Positions 33,423 through 43,163 of a stretch of DNA of 64,000 nt are shown piece by piece; within the stretch, counting starts at the first letter, position 1, and each line of letters begins with the position of its first letter. A program made the position numbers and the translations under genes. This DNA is from Palaemon carinicauda (taxonomy: Eukaryota; Arthropoda; Malacostraca; Decapoda; Palaemonidae), in assembly GCF_036898095.1 (NCBI RefSeq), contig NC_090729.1, forward strand, positions 72,105,024-72,169,023, read 5' to 3'. Below the pieces are notes generated by a model that saw nothing but the letters and a program-made list of their open reading frames with translations, searched no databases and had not been told where the DNA came from.

Positions 33423-34321
33423 CCCAAATCACAGATTTTCTTTTACATCTGAGAAAGGTTCGCTCCCTTTCAGCTCCCACGATTAAGGGCTACAGGAGCA
33501 TGTTGGCTTCGGTCTTTCGACATAGAGGCTTAGATCTTTCCAACAATAAAGATCTCCAAGATCTCCTTAAGTCTTTCGAGACCTCTAAGGAACGTTGTTT
33601 GGCAACTCCTGGATGGAACTTAGACGTGGTCCTAAGGTTCCTCATGTCAGACAGGTTTGAGCCATTACATTCAGCCTCCCTGAAGGATCTCACCCTCAAG
33701 ACACTTTTCCTAGTGTACTTGGCTTCGGCTAAAAGGGTCAGTGAACTTCATGCCTTCAGTAAGAACATCAGCTTTTCTACAGAAAAAGCCACTTGTTCAC
33801 TTCAACTTGGTTTCCTGGCCAAAAATGAACTGCCTTCTCGTCCTTGGCCTAAATCTTTTGATATTCCTTGCTTATCAGAGATCGTAGGCAACGAACTGGA
33901 AAGAGTATTATGTCCTGTTAGAGCTCTGAAGTTTTATTTAGCTCGTACTAAGTCATTACGAGGTAAATATGAGGCATTATGGTGCTCAGTTAAGAAACCA
34001 TCATTGCCTATGTCAAAGAATGCTTTGTCATATTTTATCAGATTTTTAATACGAGAAGCTCATTCTCACTTGAATGAGAAAGACCGATGTTTGCTTAAGG
34101 TTAAGACGCACGAAGTTAGAGCTATAGCAACCTCTGTGGCCTTCAAGCAAAATAAATCTCTGCAAAGTATTATGGACGCGACTTTTTGGAGAAGTAAGTC
34201 AGTGTTCACGTCATTTTACTTAAAAGATGTCCAGACTCTTTACGAGGACTGCTACACACTGGGTCCATTCGTTGCAGCGAGTGCAGTAGTGGGTGAGGGT
34301 TCTACCACTACATTACCCTAA
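33220..34321 (+). pseudogene. DIRS-f tyrosine recombinase, one stop
   Basis: The N-terminal part SDFLQTIERLSRARGF (about 33245) reads to SKWEVF, where TGA 33374-33376 interrupts. The rest (33398-34321) is fully open. Catalytic set: Arg in SAKRVSELHAFS, HxxR in HEVRAIATS, Trp in FWRSKS and Tyr in FTSFYLKDV. The frame is -1 to RNase H. With one change it would be complete, so it may have been a recent source of recombinase. Confidence 0.9.
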
Positions 34322-34713
34322 TTCCAATATCCTTTTTAATCTGCTCTTGAAATGTTTTTAATATTGTTTTTTGGGTTTTACGGAAGGCTAAGAAGCCTTT
34401 CGCATCCTGATTGATTTGGCGGGTGGTCAAAGTCATTTCTTGAGAGCGCCCAGATTAGGGGTTTGATGAGGTCCTGTTGTATGGGTTGCAGCCCTTAATA
34501 CTTCAGCTTCTGGGAGTCTTTCAGCATCCTAAGAGGATCGCTGGGCTTCGTGAGGAAGACAGACTAATAAGGCAGAGTAATCGTCTAAGTTGACTTCCTT
34601 ACCAGGTACCTTTATATATTTGGGTTTTGTTATGATATAACTGTCAAAAACTCTAAGCATATACGCTGTAAACTTGATTAACTCTGGTCTCTACCCACCA
34701 CCATGGGTGTGAA

Positions 34714-34810
34714 TCAGCTATTATATATTCACCGGCTAAGTTAAATATTTAAAAATGATATTTTAATTATAAAATAAATTTTTGAATATACTTACCCGGT
34801 GAATATATAA
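34714..34810 (+). repeat. DIRS-f internal complementary region
   Basis: First arm 34714-34754 is the reverse complement of 29449-29489 (one mismatch). Second arm 34752-34810 is the exact reverse complement of 34991-35049. The arms overlap in AAA, matching a circle joined through TTT. Confidence 0.93.
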
Positions 34811-34853
34811 ATTAAAGGCCCCCCCTTCCTCCCCGATAGAGACCCAGCAGGAT

Positions 34854-35001
34854 GAGAAAAATTGGGTCTGTTTACATGTATATGCGGTATCTGGCCGATA
34901 GTTGGCGCTAGTGGGCACACCCGCAACCTTCATAGCGATCGCTCGCGAGTTTTTGTGTGTTTTTCTGTCGAGCCGCCAGAGGCTCAGCTATTATATATTC
35001 A
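34854..35001 (+). repeat. DIRS-f right inverted terminal repeat
   Basis: Exact inverted copy of 29472-29619. The outer extension to 35049 (ATATCATTTT at the tip) is present again, inverted, in the ICR. Confidence 0.93.
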
Positions 35002-35049
35002 CCGGGTAAGTATATTCAAAAATTTATTTTATAATTAAAATATCATTTT

Positions 35050-37215
35050 GAGGCCTTCAAAGTTAAGAATAGTGAAAGTGCTTGTGTTAGTGCCGTGGAG
35101 GTGGCGACTGACCGAACCTGTCATTACCCTAGGCCTAGACCTCTACCAAGCTCCCAGGACCAAGGGAGAAGGTACGTTGACAACCAAAAGGGGGTGAGAG
35201 ATACTTACCCTTGGTCAGCCGTCGCCTCAGACAGTCCTGTTACCGATTCCCAGGCTGTTCTTGACCGTCACGGAAAAGACGTGTCGGATGTGTTAATTTC
35301 TTCTCCGAATTCTCCCAGACGTAAATGGAAGTTTGAAGCGTCAAGACCTACAAAGAGGAGATGGAACCGCGACGAACTGTCTCGTTCTTTCTCTCCTGGT
35401 TCTAGCAGCTATGAACCTTGTCCGTTGGAGGACGATTTCGACTCCGTGCCTGTGAAAAGGACGAAGCCTAAGCCTGCAAGTCAGGATTTTACAGCCGAAG
35501 ATCCTCCCCCTTCTACGAGTGTTATTCGTCAACCCTTCCCTTCGGGACCGCAAGACCCAGCTGATGTTGCTAAATCCTTTATGTCTGTCATGCAGGAACA
35601 ACTTTTTACGTTAGTGCAAGCATTTAGCCGCCCTCACGCCCAGTCTGATAGACGTAAAGACGACTCGTTGCTTATTAAGAAGTCTACTTCTAAGAGAGAA
35701 CGGAGTTCTTCTCCTAAGAAAACTTATCTCTCTCTGCGCCAGGATGATGACTGTGCGCTTTCACAAGGCGATACTTCTTCTCGATACCAGGACGATACGG
35801 TTTCTCGTTCTCGATACCAGGACGATACTATCTTTCGTTCTCGATGCCAGGACGATACTGCCCCTCGTTCTCGATGCCAGGATGATACTGCCTCTCGTTC
35901 TCGATGCCAGGACGATACCGCCTCCCATTCACGACACCAGGACGATACCGCCTCTCGTTCACAACGCCAGGACGATACCGCCTCTCGTTCACGACGCCGG
36001 GACGATACCGCCTCTCGTTCACGACGCCAGGATGATACCGCCCCTCGTTCTCGACACCAGGACGATACCAGCCTGCTTTTTCAGGACGATTCTGCCTCTC
36101 GTTCCAAGGACTCTTCTAACGCTGGGCGCCAGGATGCAAGCCATCTTTTGCAGGACGATTCCTTTGATTTGCCATTGTCGGATTCTAAGGAGCCTTCTTC
36201 TCGTTCGAAGGATGTTGCAGATGTGGATCAGGACCTCGAGGAGGTCTCTGATGACGATGATAAACCTGCCGACGCTGCTGGAGATTACAAAGTTCTCTCT
36301 CGCTCCCTTCTTGAACTTTTTGGAGAGGAATTCCAACCTGCTGCCCCTCAATCTCCTCAATCCCAATTTAACAGAAAGAAGGCCAAGAAACAGTCGGCCT
36401 TCATCAAGATGAAACTGTCGATTTCCGCAAAGAAGGCTCTTGCGAAGATTGATGACTGGATGAAGGAGCGGAGACAAGCAGTTAAGACTTCCTTCTCGTT
36501 TCCACCAGCTCGTCTTGCTTCAAAAGTTGGTATGTGGTATGAAACTGGGGAACCTTTGGGTCTGGGAGTGCCTTCCTCCTCCAAGCGTGACTTCTCTGGC
36601 TTAGTGGACTCGGCTAGAAGGCATGCTCTCAACTCAGCCAAGGTCATGTGGTCGATGTCGGAGCTGGATCATCTCGTCAAAGGTATTTTTAGAGCCTTTG
36701 AGGTTTTTAGTTTTCTAGACTGGTCGCTAGGGACTCTGGCAAGGAAAACTGACCAGATGGAAGGAACTCGGGACCTTACCAGTATTATGTCCTGTATGGA
36801 CAAGGCCCTCAGAGATGGGGCGAATGAGTTGGCTGCGCTGTTCTCAGCTGGGATCCTAAAGAAGAGAGCTCTGCTTTGCTCTTTTACTTCAAGGTCTGTT
36901 ACCATTGCGCAGAAGTCTGAGCTTCTTTACGCCCCCCTGTCTCAACATCTTTTTCCCGAGTCCCTGGTTAGAGACATTACGCTTTCGCTGGCCCAAAAAG
37001 CCACCCAAGACCTATTATATCATTCAGCTCGTGAGCCCTTGGCAACCACTCCTTCTTCTTCGAAACGAGAGGAAAAGAAATTCCAGCAGCCCTTTCGGGG
37101 CAGGACTACTTCAAGACCAGATTTTAGAGGAAGAAGGCAAGAGTCAGGACCAAGATCTACCAGGGGTTCGTTCGGACCTCGCTCCAGAAAAAGAAGCTCG
37201 TCTCCTCCAGACAGT
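35050..37215 (+). CDS. gag: DIRS-e gag, main part
   Basis: Continuation of the gag cut at 29448, open in one frame. Order: Arg/Pro-rich stretch (PRPRPLPSS, about 35125); acidic and Ser-rich middle; a 30-bp repeat array encoding RSRxQDDTA units (35780-36075); acidic SDDDDKPAD; conserved C-terminal gag domain (KKALAKIDDWMKERRQ, SFPPARLASKVGMWYETGEPLGLG, SIMSCMDKALRDGANELAALFSA); and an Arg/Gly-rich tail (RGRTTSRPDFRGRRQ, about 37100-37150). The frame stays open past gag to 39789, over RT and RNase H in another frame and into the recombinase, so the true gag end cannot be read from a stop. Confidence 0.82.
35780..36075 (+). repeat. 30-bp minisatellite in gag (SR/QDD repeat)
   Basis: About ten copies of a 30-bp unit (CCAGGACGATACTGCCTCTC core) encode the decapeptide RSRCQDDTAS and variants (RHQDDTAS, RRRDDTAS). 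A multiple of three keeps the frame. The product alternates Ser-Arg dipeptides with Asp pairs, like a phospho-regulated RNA-binding SR tract. Confidence 0.88.
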
Positions 37216-39250
37216 GGGCGCAAGACTGTCAGGTTTTTGGCAGTCTTGGAAGAGGAGAGGGGCGGACACCTGGTCCCTCTCAGTCATCAAGGAAGGATAC
37301 AAGATCCCCTTTCTGAAGAAACCTCCTCTCGCAGATGCTCCGCTGGCCTTAGTAGCCCGGTACACAGATCCGGGGAAACAGAAGGCCCTAATAGACCTAG
37401 TCGACCAAATGCTAGACAAGGGAGCAATAGAACCGGTTCGGGGTCTATCCTCCCCAGGCTTTTACAATCGCCTATTTCTGGTCCCCAAGAACTCGGGCGG
37501 ATGGAGACCCGTCCTGGATGTCAGTTCTCTCAACGTCTTTGTGGAGAAGACAAAGTTCTCCATGGAGACGACTCAGTCTGTGCTGGCATCAGTACGTCCA
37601 GGGGACTGGATGGTGTTCCTCGACTTGCAGGACGCGTATTTCCATGTCCCCATCCATCCGACTTCAAGGAAGTATCTGAGATTTGTAATGCAGGGCAAGT
37701 GCTTCCAATTCAGAGCTCCTTGCTTCGGTCTCAGCACGGCTCCTCAAGTCTTCACCAGGATAATGGCGAATGTGTCAGGCTGGCTGCATCAAGAGGGAAT
37801 AAGGATATCCTTCTATCTAGACGATTGGCTGATTCGTTTACGATCGAGGGAGAAATGTCTGGAGGATTTACGAAATACTTTTATGATGGCTCAAGATCTA
37901 GGCCTGGTCATCAACAGGGAGAAGTCTCAGATCAAGCCGAATCAGACTATTCTCTATTTGGGGATAGTTCTGAATTCAGTTCTTTTTCGGGCTTCTCCCT
38001 CACAGGAGAGACAGACCTAGTGTCTCGAAAAAGTCAGAAGTTTCCTGGACAAGAAGAGGTGCTCAGCGAAGGAGTGGATGAGTTTGCTGGGAACTCTACC
38101 CTCCCTCGAACAGTTTGTCTCTCTGGGGAGACTCCATCTAAGGCCTCTACAGCACTTTCTTTCGAAAACGTGGAACAGAAAGACGCAGGAAGACTCCTTC
38201 TCCTTCCCCATTCCAGCAGAAGTCAAGAATCTTCTGAAGTGTTGGCTGGATCCAGCCTTGTTAGGGGAAGGGATCTCCTTACACAAGAAGAACCCAGACC
38301 TAGTGTTGTTTTCAGACGCATCAGAGTCAGGTTGGGGGGCAACACTAGGAAGCAAGGAGGTCTCAGGCTATTGGGAAGGAAATCAGCTGGAATGGCACAT
38401 CAACAACAAGGAGCTGATGGCCATTTTTCTGGGGCTAAAGGCCTTCAAAGACTCGGTGTCTGGGAAGATTGTGGAGGTCAACTCAGACAACACCACAGCT
38501 CTTGCTTACATCAGAAAGCAAGGGGGGACTCACTCTCTGTCTTTGTTCGAAACAGCAAGGGAGATCCTTCTTTGGACAAAGGAGAACAAGATAGATCTGC
38601 TGACGAGGTTTGTACAGGGACAGAGAAATATGAGGGCGGACATGCTCAGCAGGAAAGGGCAGGTCCTTCCCACAGAATGGACCCTGAACCAACAGGTCTG
38701 TCAGAGTCTCTGGAGGCTGTGGGGGAGACCCCTCATCGATCTTTTCGCCTCCAACTTAACCAAGAGGATCCCCAACTATTGCTCCCTGGTTCCGGACAAG
38801 GAGGCAATAGCGGTGGACGCCTTTTTGATGGATTGGACGGGGATGGACACATATGCCTTCCCCCCGTTCAAGATCATCAATCTGGTAGTCAGGAAATTCG
38901 CTCTCCTCGATTCGGGACGAATGATCCTGATAGCTCCTTTCTGGCCGATGAGGGAATGGCTCACGGAGGTGGTGGACTTGTTGATGGACTTTCCAAGAAG
39001 CCTTCCTGCAAGTCCAAAGCTGCTCAGACAACCCCACTTCGAGAGGTATCATCAAAACCCCCTCGCTCTCAATCTGACTGCCTTCAGACTATCGAGAAGC
39101 TCGTCAGATCGAGAGGATTTTCAGCGCAAGCTGCGAAAGCTATCGCCAGAGCGAGGAGGGTCTCTTCACAGAGGGTCTACCAGTCCAAGTGGGAGACTTT
39201 TAGGGCTTGGTGTAGGAAGCACAAGATTTCCTCATCCACTACCTCTGTGA
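37193..39250 (+). pseudogene. DIRS-e reverse transcriptase / RNase H, single stop
   Basis: RT: KEGYKIPFLKKPPLADAPL (37290), SPGFYNRLFLVPK, GWRPVLDVSSLN, LDLQDAYFHVPIHPTSRK, APCFGLSTAPQVFTRI, catalytic YLDDWLIR at 37814-37825. One TAG (38018-38020) splits it from RNase H, which continues in the same frame: MSLLGTLPSLEQFVSLGRLH, LVLFSDASESGWGATLG, HINNKELMAIFLGLKAF, NSDNTTALAYIRKQG and ADMLSRKGQ. Then comes the post-RNase-H segment (IDLFASNLTKRIPNYCSLV, DAFLMDW, YAFPPFKI, FWPMREWLTEVV). Ends 39250, overlapping the recombinase. Confidence 0.9.
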
Positions 39251-40152
39251 GCCAGATTGTTGATTTCTTGTTGTACCTCAGGCAGGACGCTAAGCTGGCT
39301 GTGTCCACAATCAAGGGGTACAAAAGTATGCTCGCTTCAGTCAGTCGGCATAGAGGCTTGGACTTGTCTCACGATAAGGACTTACATGACCTCTTGAAGT
39401 CTTTTGAGACAACCAAAAAGGTCCAGTTAAAGCCCCCTTCTTGGAACCTTGATGTGGTTCTTAAATTTCTGTGCACCAAGAGATTTGAGCCTATCTCACA
39501 AGCTCCTCTTAGGGAGGTTACGAAGAAAACCCTCTTCCTTTTGGCCTTAGCAACAGCTAAAAGAGACAGTGAAGTCCATGCAATTGAAAAGCAGGTAGGC
39601 TTCAATCTGAATGGGGCAGTTTGTGCTTTAAGAATAGACTTCCTCGCCAAGAACGAGAGCCCTTCAAAGCCCTGGCCAAGGACCTTTGAGGTTCCTAACT
39701 TGACTAACCTAGTGGGTCAAGAGCAAGAGAGGCTCCTCTGTCCAGTACGAGCCCTCAAGGCCTACTTGTCTCGCACAAAAAATGTGTGAGGCTCTTCTAG
39801 CTCCTTGTGGTGTTCTGTGAAAGATCCTCAGCAGCCCCTTTCCAAGAACGCTTCGTCTTTTTTCCTGAGGGAAGTTATAAGAGAAGCACATCTCTTGTGT
39901 GAGGAGGAACACTTCGGACTTTTAAAAGTGCAGGCTCACGAAGTGAGAGCCATTGCGACCTCGCTTGCTTACCGCAAGAACATGTCGGTCAGACAAATTA
40001 TGGATGCGACATTCTGGAGGAGCAACTCTTTGTTCGCCTCTCATTACCTCAGAGAGGTGAGACTGGATTATGAGAAATGCTATACCTTGGGCCCATACGT
40101 AGTTACGGCTTCTGCATTAGGCAAAGGAGTTACTACCTCCCCTCAACCTTAG
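39000..40152 (+). pseudogene. DIRS-e tyrosine recombinase, single stop
   Basis: In the gag frame, -1 to RNase H. SDCLQTIEKLVRSRGF (about 39075), YQSKWETFRAWC, SVSQIVDFLLYL, STIKGYKSMLASV, Arg in ATAKRDSEVHAI, LLCPVRALKAYLSRTKN. TGA at 39787-39789 interrupts, and the frame then continues (39790-40152) with HEVRAIATSLAYRK (HxxR) and FWRSNSLFASHYLREV (Trp, nucleophile Tyr). The natural stop is at 40150-40152. In a family motif the usual VSE after the first Arg is DSE here. Otherwise complete. Confidence 0.9.
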
Positions 40153-40545
40153 TTTTGTATACTTGTGCGTAGGTTGGTGTTTTTAATGGTTGTCTGAGGA
40201 CGTCAACTTGTGTACAGTTACCTCAGTCTAGTTAGATAATTTTTATCTACTTTGCAAGGTTAGGTGGTTGGTTTTGGTAAGGTTGCAGTTTTTTATATTG
40301 GGCAATAGGTAGTCCTGAAGTCTAGTCAGATTGTTGGTCTCACCTCGTTGACAGACTCGATTGAGTGTTTTCAGCACTGCAGGTCACATCCTGGCTGACA
40401 CTCCTAAGAGAAAGCAACTCAAGAGGCAGGAACCTTTGAAGTCAGCTACCTTAGCAGGTGAGGAATCAAGGTGTTTTTTATCCTACAACATTTTTGGTTG
40501 TTTCCCCAACGATGTTTACTGTCTATAACCCTCCTCCAAGTGTGT

Positions 40546-40665
40546 TAATCAGCTATGTATATATAACTGCCAGGTAAGTTCTATTCATAAAAATGGAGTT
40601 TTTTATGATAAAACAAAGTTTTATGAATACTTACCTGGCAGTTATATATACATTCGAAGGCCCAC
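40546..40665 (+). repeat. DIRS-e internal complementary region
   Basis: The first arm (to about 40601) is the reverse complement of the left tip 28706-28745. The second arm (from about 40590, with TTTTATGATAAAACAAAG then ATACTTACCTGGCAGTTATA) should mirror the lost right tip. Confidence 0.85.
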
Positions 40666-40689
40666 CCACCTCCCCTCAGGAGACAGGTC

Positions 40690-40768
40690 GGGCATAGATG
40701 AACTGAAGAACAGAAAACGGGAATGATTCCTCGTACCACCCTTTAACGGGTGTAACCACCCAACCACC
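40690..40768 (+). repeat. DIRS-e right inverted repeat, truncated
   Basis: The sequence around GAACAGAAAACGGGAATGAT is the reverse complement of the left repeat near 28820-28870. It stops matching at 40768, followed directly by DIRS-d RNase-H-region sequence. Confidence 0.82.
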
Positions 40769-41200
40769 TGACTTTGTGGGGTTCCCTGACAGTGGATCTG
40801 TTCGCTACGGTGCTGAACACCAAGCTCCCGCTGTACTGCTCCCCAGTCCCGGACCCCAAGGCTCTCTGGCAAGATGCCTTCCAACAACGGTGGGACAACG
40901 TCAATGTGTACGCCTTTCCCCCGTTCTGTCTGATGAGGAGGGTACTCAACAAGACCAGAACATCGGTCAATCTCTCAATGACCTTGATAGCTCTGCTATG
41001 GCATCATGCAGAGTGGTTCCCGGACCTTCTGCAACTCCTCACGGAGATCCCGAGGGAGCTCCCTCCACGTCCGAGCTACTCAAACAACCACACTCCAACA
41101 TCTACCACAAAGCCGTAGTTTCGCTTCGGCTTCACGCTTGGAGACTATCCAGCATCTCCTCACAGAGAGAGGATTTTTGTAACAGGTTGCGGAAAGGATG
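40769..41200 (+). pseudogene. DIRS-d post-RNase-H segment, N-truncated
   Basis: Opens at the deletion joint with VDLFATVLNTKLPLYCSPVP, then DPKALWQDAFQQRWDNVNVYAFPP and LLWHHAEWFPDLLQLL. A frameshift near 41070 moves to the frame with LLKQPHSNIYHKAV and RLHAWRLSSISSQREDF, the usual C-terminal end. RT and most of RNase H are missing. Confidence 0.82.
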
Positions 41201-42184
41201 TCTGGCCACCTGCGCAAGTCATCCGCAGGAGTCTACCTGGCGAAGTGGCGAGTTTTCTGTGGTTGGTGCCGTGGAAGGGGTATCTCTCCCCTCGATGCCA
41301 CTTTACCAGCAATAGCGGAGTTCCTCGTTTATCTGCGGGAAGAAATGCGCCTTTCAGTCTCGGCAGTGAAAGGCTATCGCTCAGCCTTACGTCTTGCCTT
41401 CAGGCTCAAAGGAATGGACATTTCTTTCTCGCTGGAACTGTCTCTTCTCATACGGAGTTATGAACTTTCCTGCCCTCAGTCGGAAGTGAGAGCTCCTCCA
41501 TGGAACGTGGTTCGAGTTCTCAGGTCTCTTAAGAGACCTCCCTACGAACCATTACGCCAGGCTTCTGATCGCCACCTTACCTGGAAGACGGTGTTCCTGC
41601 TAGCTTTGGCCTCGGCCAAGCGAGTCAGCGAACTTCATGGTCTCTCCTACGACGTCGCCCATTCAAAGGGATGGGGGGAGGTAACGTTCAGCTTCGTCCC
41701 TGAGTTTGTGGCTAAGACTCAGAACCCGGGAGTGCCGGACCCAAGGTTCGACTCTTTCCAGGTTTCGAGTCTCCGTTCTGTAACAGATGACCCAGACCAT
41801 CTCCTACTGTGCCCAGTCAGGAGTCTGAGGTTGTATCTGAAAAGAACAGCTGCAGTCCGCCCCCAGGTGCAAGCGTTGTTCGTAAGCACCGGGGAAACGA
41901 AGAGGAGGGTCACCAGGAATACCATCTCAGCCTGGATTCGTAAGGTAATCCATCTGGCTTTGAATCCTGACCCTCCTCCGTCATGTCGTCCTAGGGCGCA
42001 CGACGTCAGGGGCGTGGCTACGTCCCTGGCCTTCAAGAAGAACTTTTCGGTGACGCAGGTCCTGCAAGCTGGGGTGTGGAAGCATCAGACCACCTTCACG
42101 GCCCACTACCTGCAAGACGTGACCCACAGGAGGCTCGATACTTTTTCTATCGGCCCTGTGGTGGCTGCACAACAGCTGGTCTAA
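41198..42184 (+). CDS. DIRS-d tyrosine recombinase, core intact
   Basis: 329 codons open from ATG 41198 to the stop before 42185. Order: SAGVYLAKWRVFCGWC and LPAIAEFLVYLREEM (SAM-like DNA-binding part), VSAVKGYRSALRLAF, first Arg in SAKRVSELHGLS, LLLCPVRSLRLYLKR, HxxR in RAHDVRGVATSLAF, VWKHQTTFTAHYLQDV with the nucleophile Tyr. An upstream TAA (41180-41182) may have removed the first 40 or so codons relative to DIRS-e. It is the most intact recombinase of the c/d family and is in -1 register to the preceding frame. Confidence 0.87.
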   Translation: MSGHLRKSSAGVYLAKWRVFCGWCRGRGISPLDATLPAIAEFLVYLREEMRLSVSAVKGYRSALRLAFRLKGMDISFSLELSLLIRSYELSCPQSEVRAPPWNVVRVLRSLKRPPYEPLRQASDRHLTWKTVFLLALASAKRVSELHGLSYDVAHSKGWGEVTFSFVPEFVAKTQNPGVPDPRFDSFQVSSLRSVTDDPDHLLLCPVRSLRLYLKRTAAVRPQVQALFVSTGETKRRVTRNTISAWIRKVIHLALNPDPPPSCRPRAHDVRGVATSLAFKKNFSVTQVLQAGVWKHQTTFTAHYLQDVTHRRLDTFSIGPVVAAQQLV

Positions 42185-42667
42185 CCTCAGGCTCCTTATT
42201 GGACAAGTAGCAGAAGGTTGAGGGCATTGTTATCCGGTTTTAGTCTGTGTGAATGAAAAGATCTGTCTGGCCCTTTTCTTTTCTTCTTCCTCTCCTCCCT
42301 TAGAGAGAAACAGCATCCTGGGTCCTTTGCATAGCTGACCTCAAACCTCTACAGGTAATCCATGCTTCCTTGTGTTCCTAGTATTAAGTTGTAATACTGT
42401 CATGTCCCCATACCCTGACGAGGTGGTATTGGGAGAGTGCTAGCCTAGATTTCCATCTGAAGAACTCCAGGTCAACTTCCTAGGACGAGTCACTGCTCAC
42501 CTTCACATACAGCTTACGTAGGCCGCAGCAGTCTCACAACTGCCTGCGAGATGTAGGGGCCCCTCGACCCCTGAGTTCTTTTAATAGACTCGGGTTCGGG
42601 GCCCAGGGCAAGCCAAAGCCAGTATGGCAGAGGACTTACCTCCCTTCCTAAGGGTTAAGTCACCCCA
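42185..42667 (+). other. DIRS-d trailer, no gene
   Basis: Contains CCCATACCCTGACGAGGTGG and CTAGGACGAGTCAC words that recur in the DIRS-c trailer (53650-53740), confirming shared family. No ORF supported. Confidence 0.65.
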
Positions 42668-42755
42668 TGTAAATAGCGTGGTTTGTATTTCAGTTACGGA
42701 AAAAATGACAAATTTGTAGATAATTTGTATTTTTCCTAACTATACAAACATTAGC
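42668..42755 (+). repeat. DIRS-d internal complementary region, split by DIRS-g
   Basis: Reverse complement of the left tip (GTTTGTATTTCAGTTACGG) joined to that of the right tip (AAATTTGTAGATAATTTGTA). DIRS-g starts at 42756, and the continuation is at 49169. The uninterrupted version in DIRS-c is at 53930-54010. Confidence 0.85.
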
Positions 42756-43127
42756 TTTTTCAATATTTAACTTAGCCGGTGATTATAATAGCTGCAACTC
42801 TGTTGCTCGACAGAAAAACTCTACGTAAAAATTCGCCAGCGATCGCTACACAGGTAGGGGGTGTACTCAACAGCGCCATCTGTCGTTCAGATACCCTTTA
42901 CTCATTGTAAACAAAGAACTCAATTTTCTCTCTGTCGGGCTACCGGCAAGACCTACTAATTCGCTGTTGCTAACTGGATTTGTTTTCACAACTATTTGGT
43001 GAAGTACACTATTCTAGTTTTGAGCTTTCGCTATGCAGGTGTTTTATCTTCATCTTAAAACTTGAACTCGTTTTGGATAGATTTAATTATGGTGACAAAG
43101 AGAGTATGGACTTTCTTTCACTTTTAA

Positions 43128-43163
43128 ATGGCCGACCCTTCCCTTAGACGGAAGTGTGTTTAG
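43128..43163 (+). CDS. gag: Truncated gag start in DIRS-g (11 codons)
   Basis: ATG 43128 opens MADPSLRRKCV and stops at TAG 43161-43163. Same conserved start as DIRS-b, with the zinc module gone, as in DIRS-f. Confidence 0.5.
   Translation: MADPSLRRKCV

Larger units (their letters stand above)
29449..35049 (+). mobile_element. DIRS-f: structurally complete, internally deleted DIRS element
   Basis: Both inverted terminal repeats are present (29472-29619 against 34854-35001, exact over 148 bp). The ICR at 34714-34810 combines the reverse complement of the left tip (one mismatch in 41 bp) and of the right tip (exact over 59 bp). Most of gag and the N-terminal RT are deleted, leaving RT fingers/palm, RNase H and recombinase. 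It closely resembles DIRS-g. Exact terminal repeats suggest recent insertion. Confidence 0.92.
28706..40768 (+). mobile_element. DIRS-e: large DIRS element, hosts DIRS-f, right end truncated
   Basis: Own segments are 28706-29448 and 35050-40768. The left tip TTTTATGAATAGAACTTACC matches inversely the first arm of the ICR at about 40560-40600. The second ICR arm predicts a right tip that is not found. The right inverted repeat starts near 40690 and stops abruptly at 40768, where DIRS-d sequence begins, so a deletion removed the terminus. Coding content is the best kept of the central group: long gag, complete RT/RNase H with one stop, recombinase with one stop. Confidence 0.85.

Noticed and set aside
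35744..36412. Second coding frame over the gag repeat array
   Set aside because: A 30-bp unit keeps all frames open; the frame with SR/QDD repeats is the one continuous with gag.
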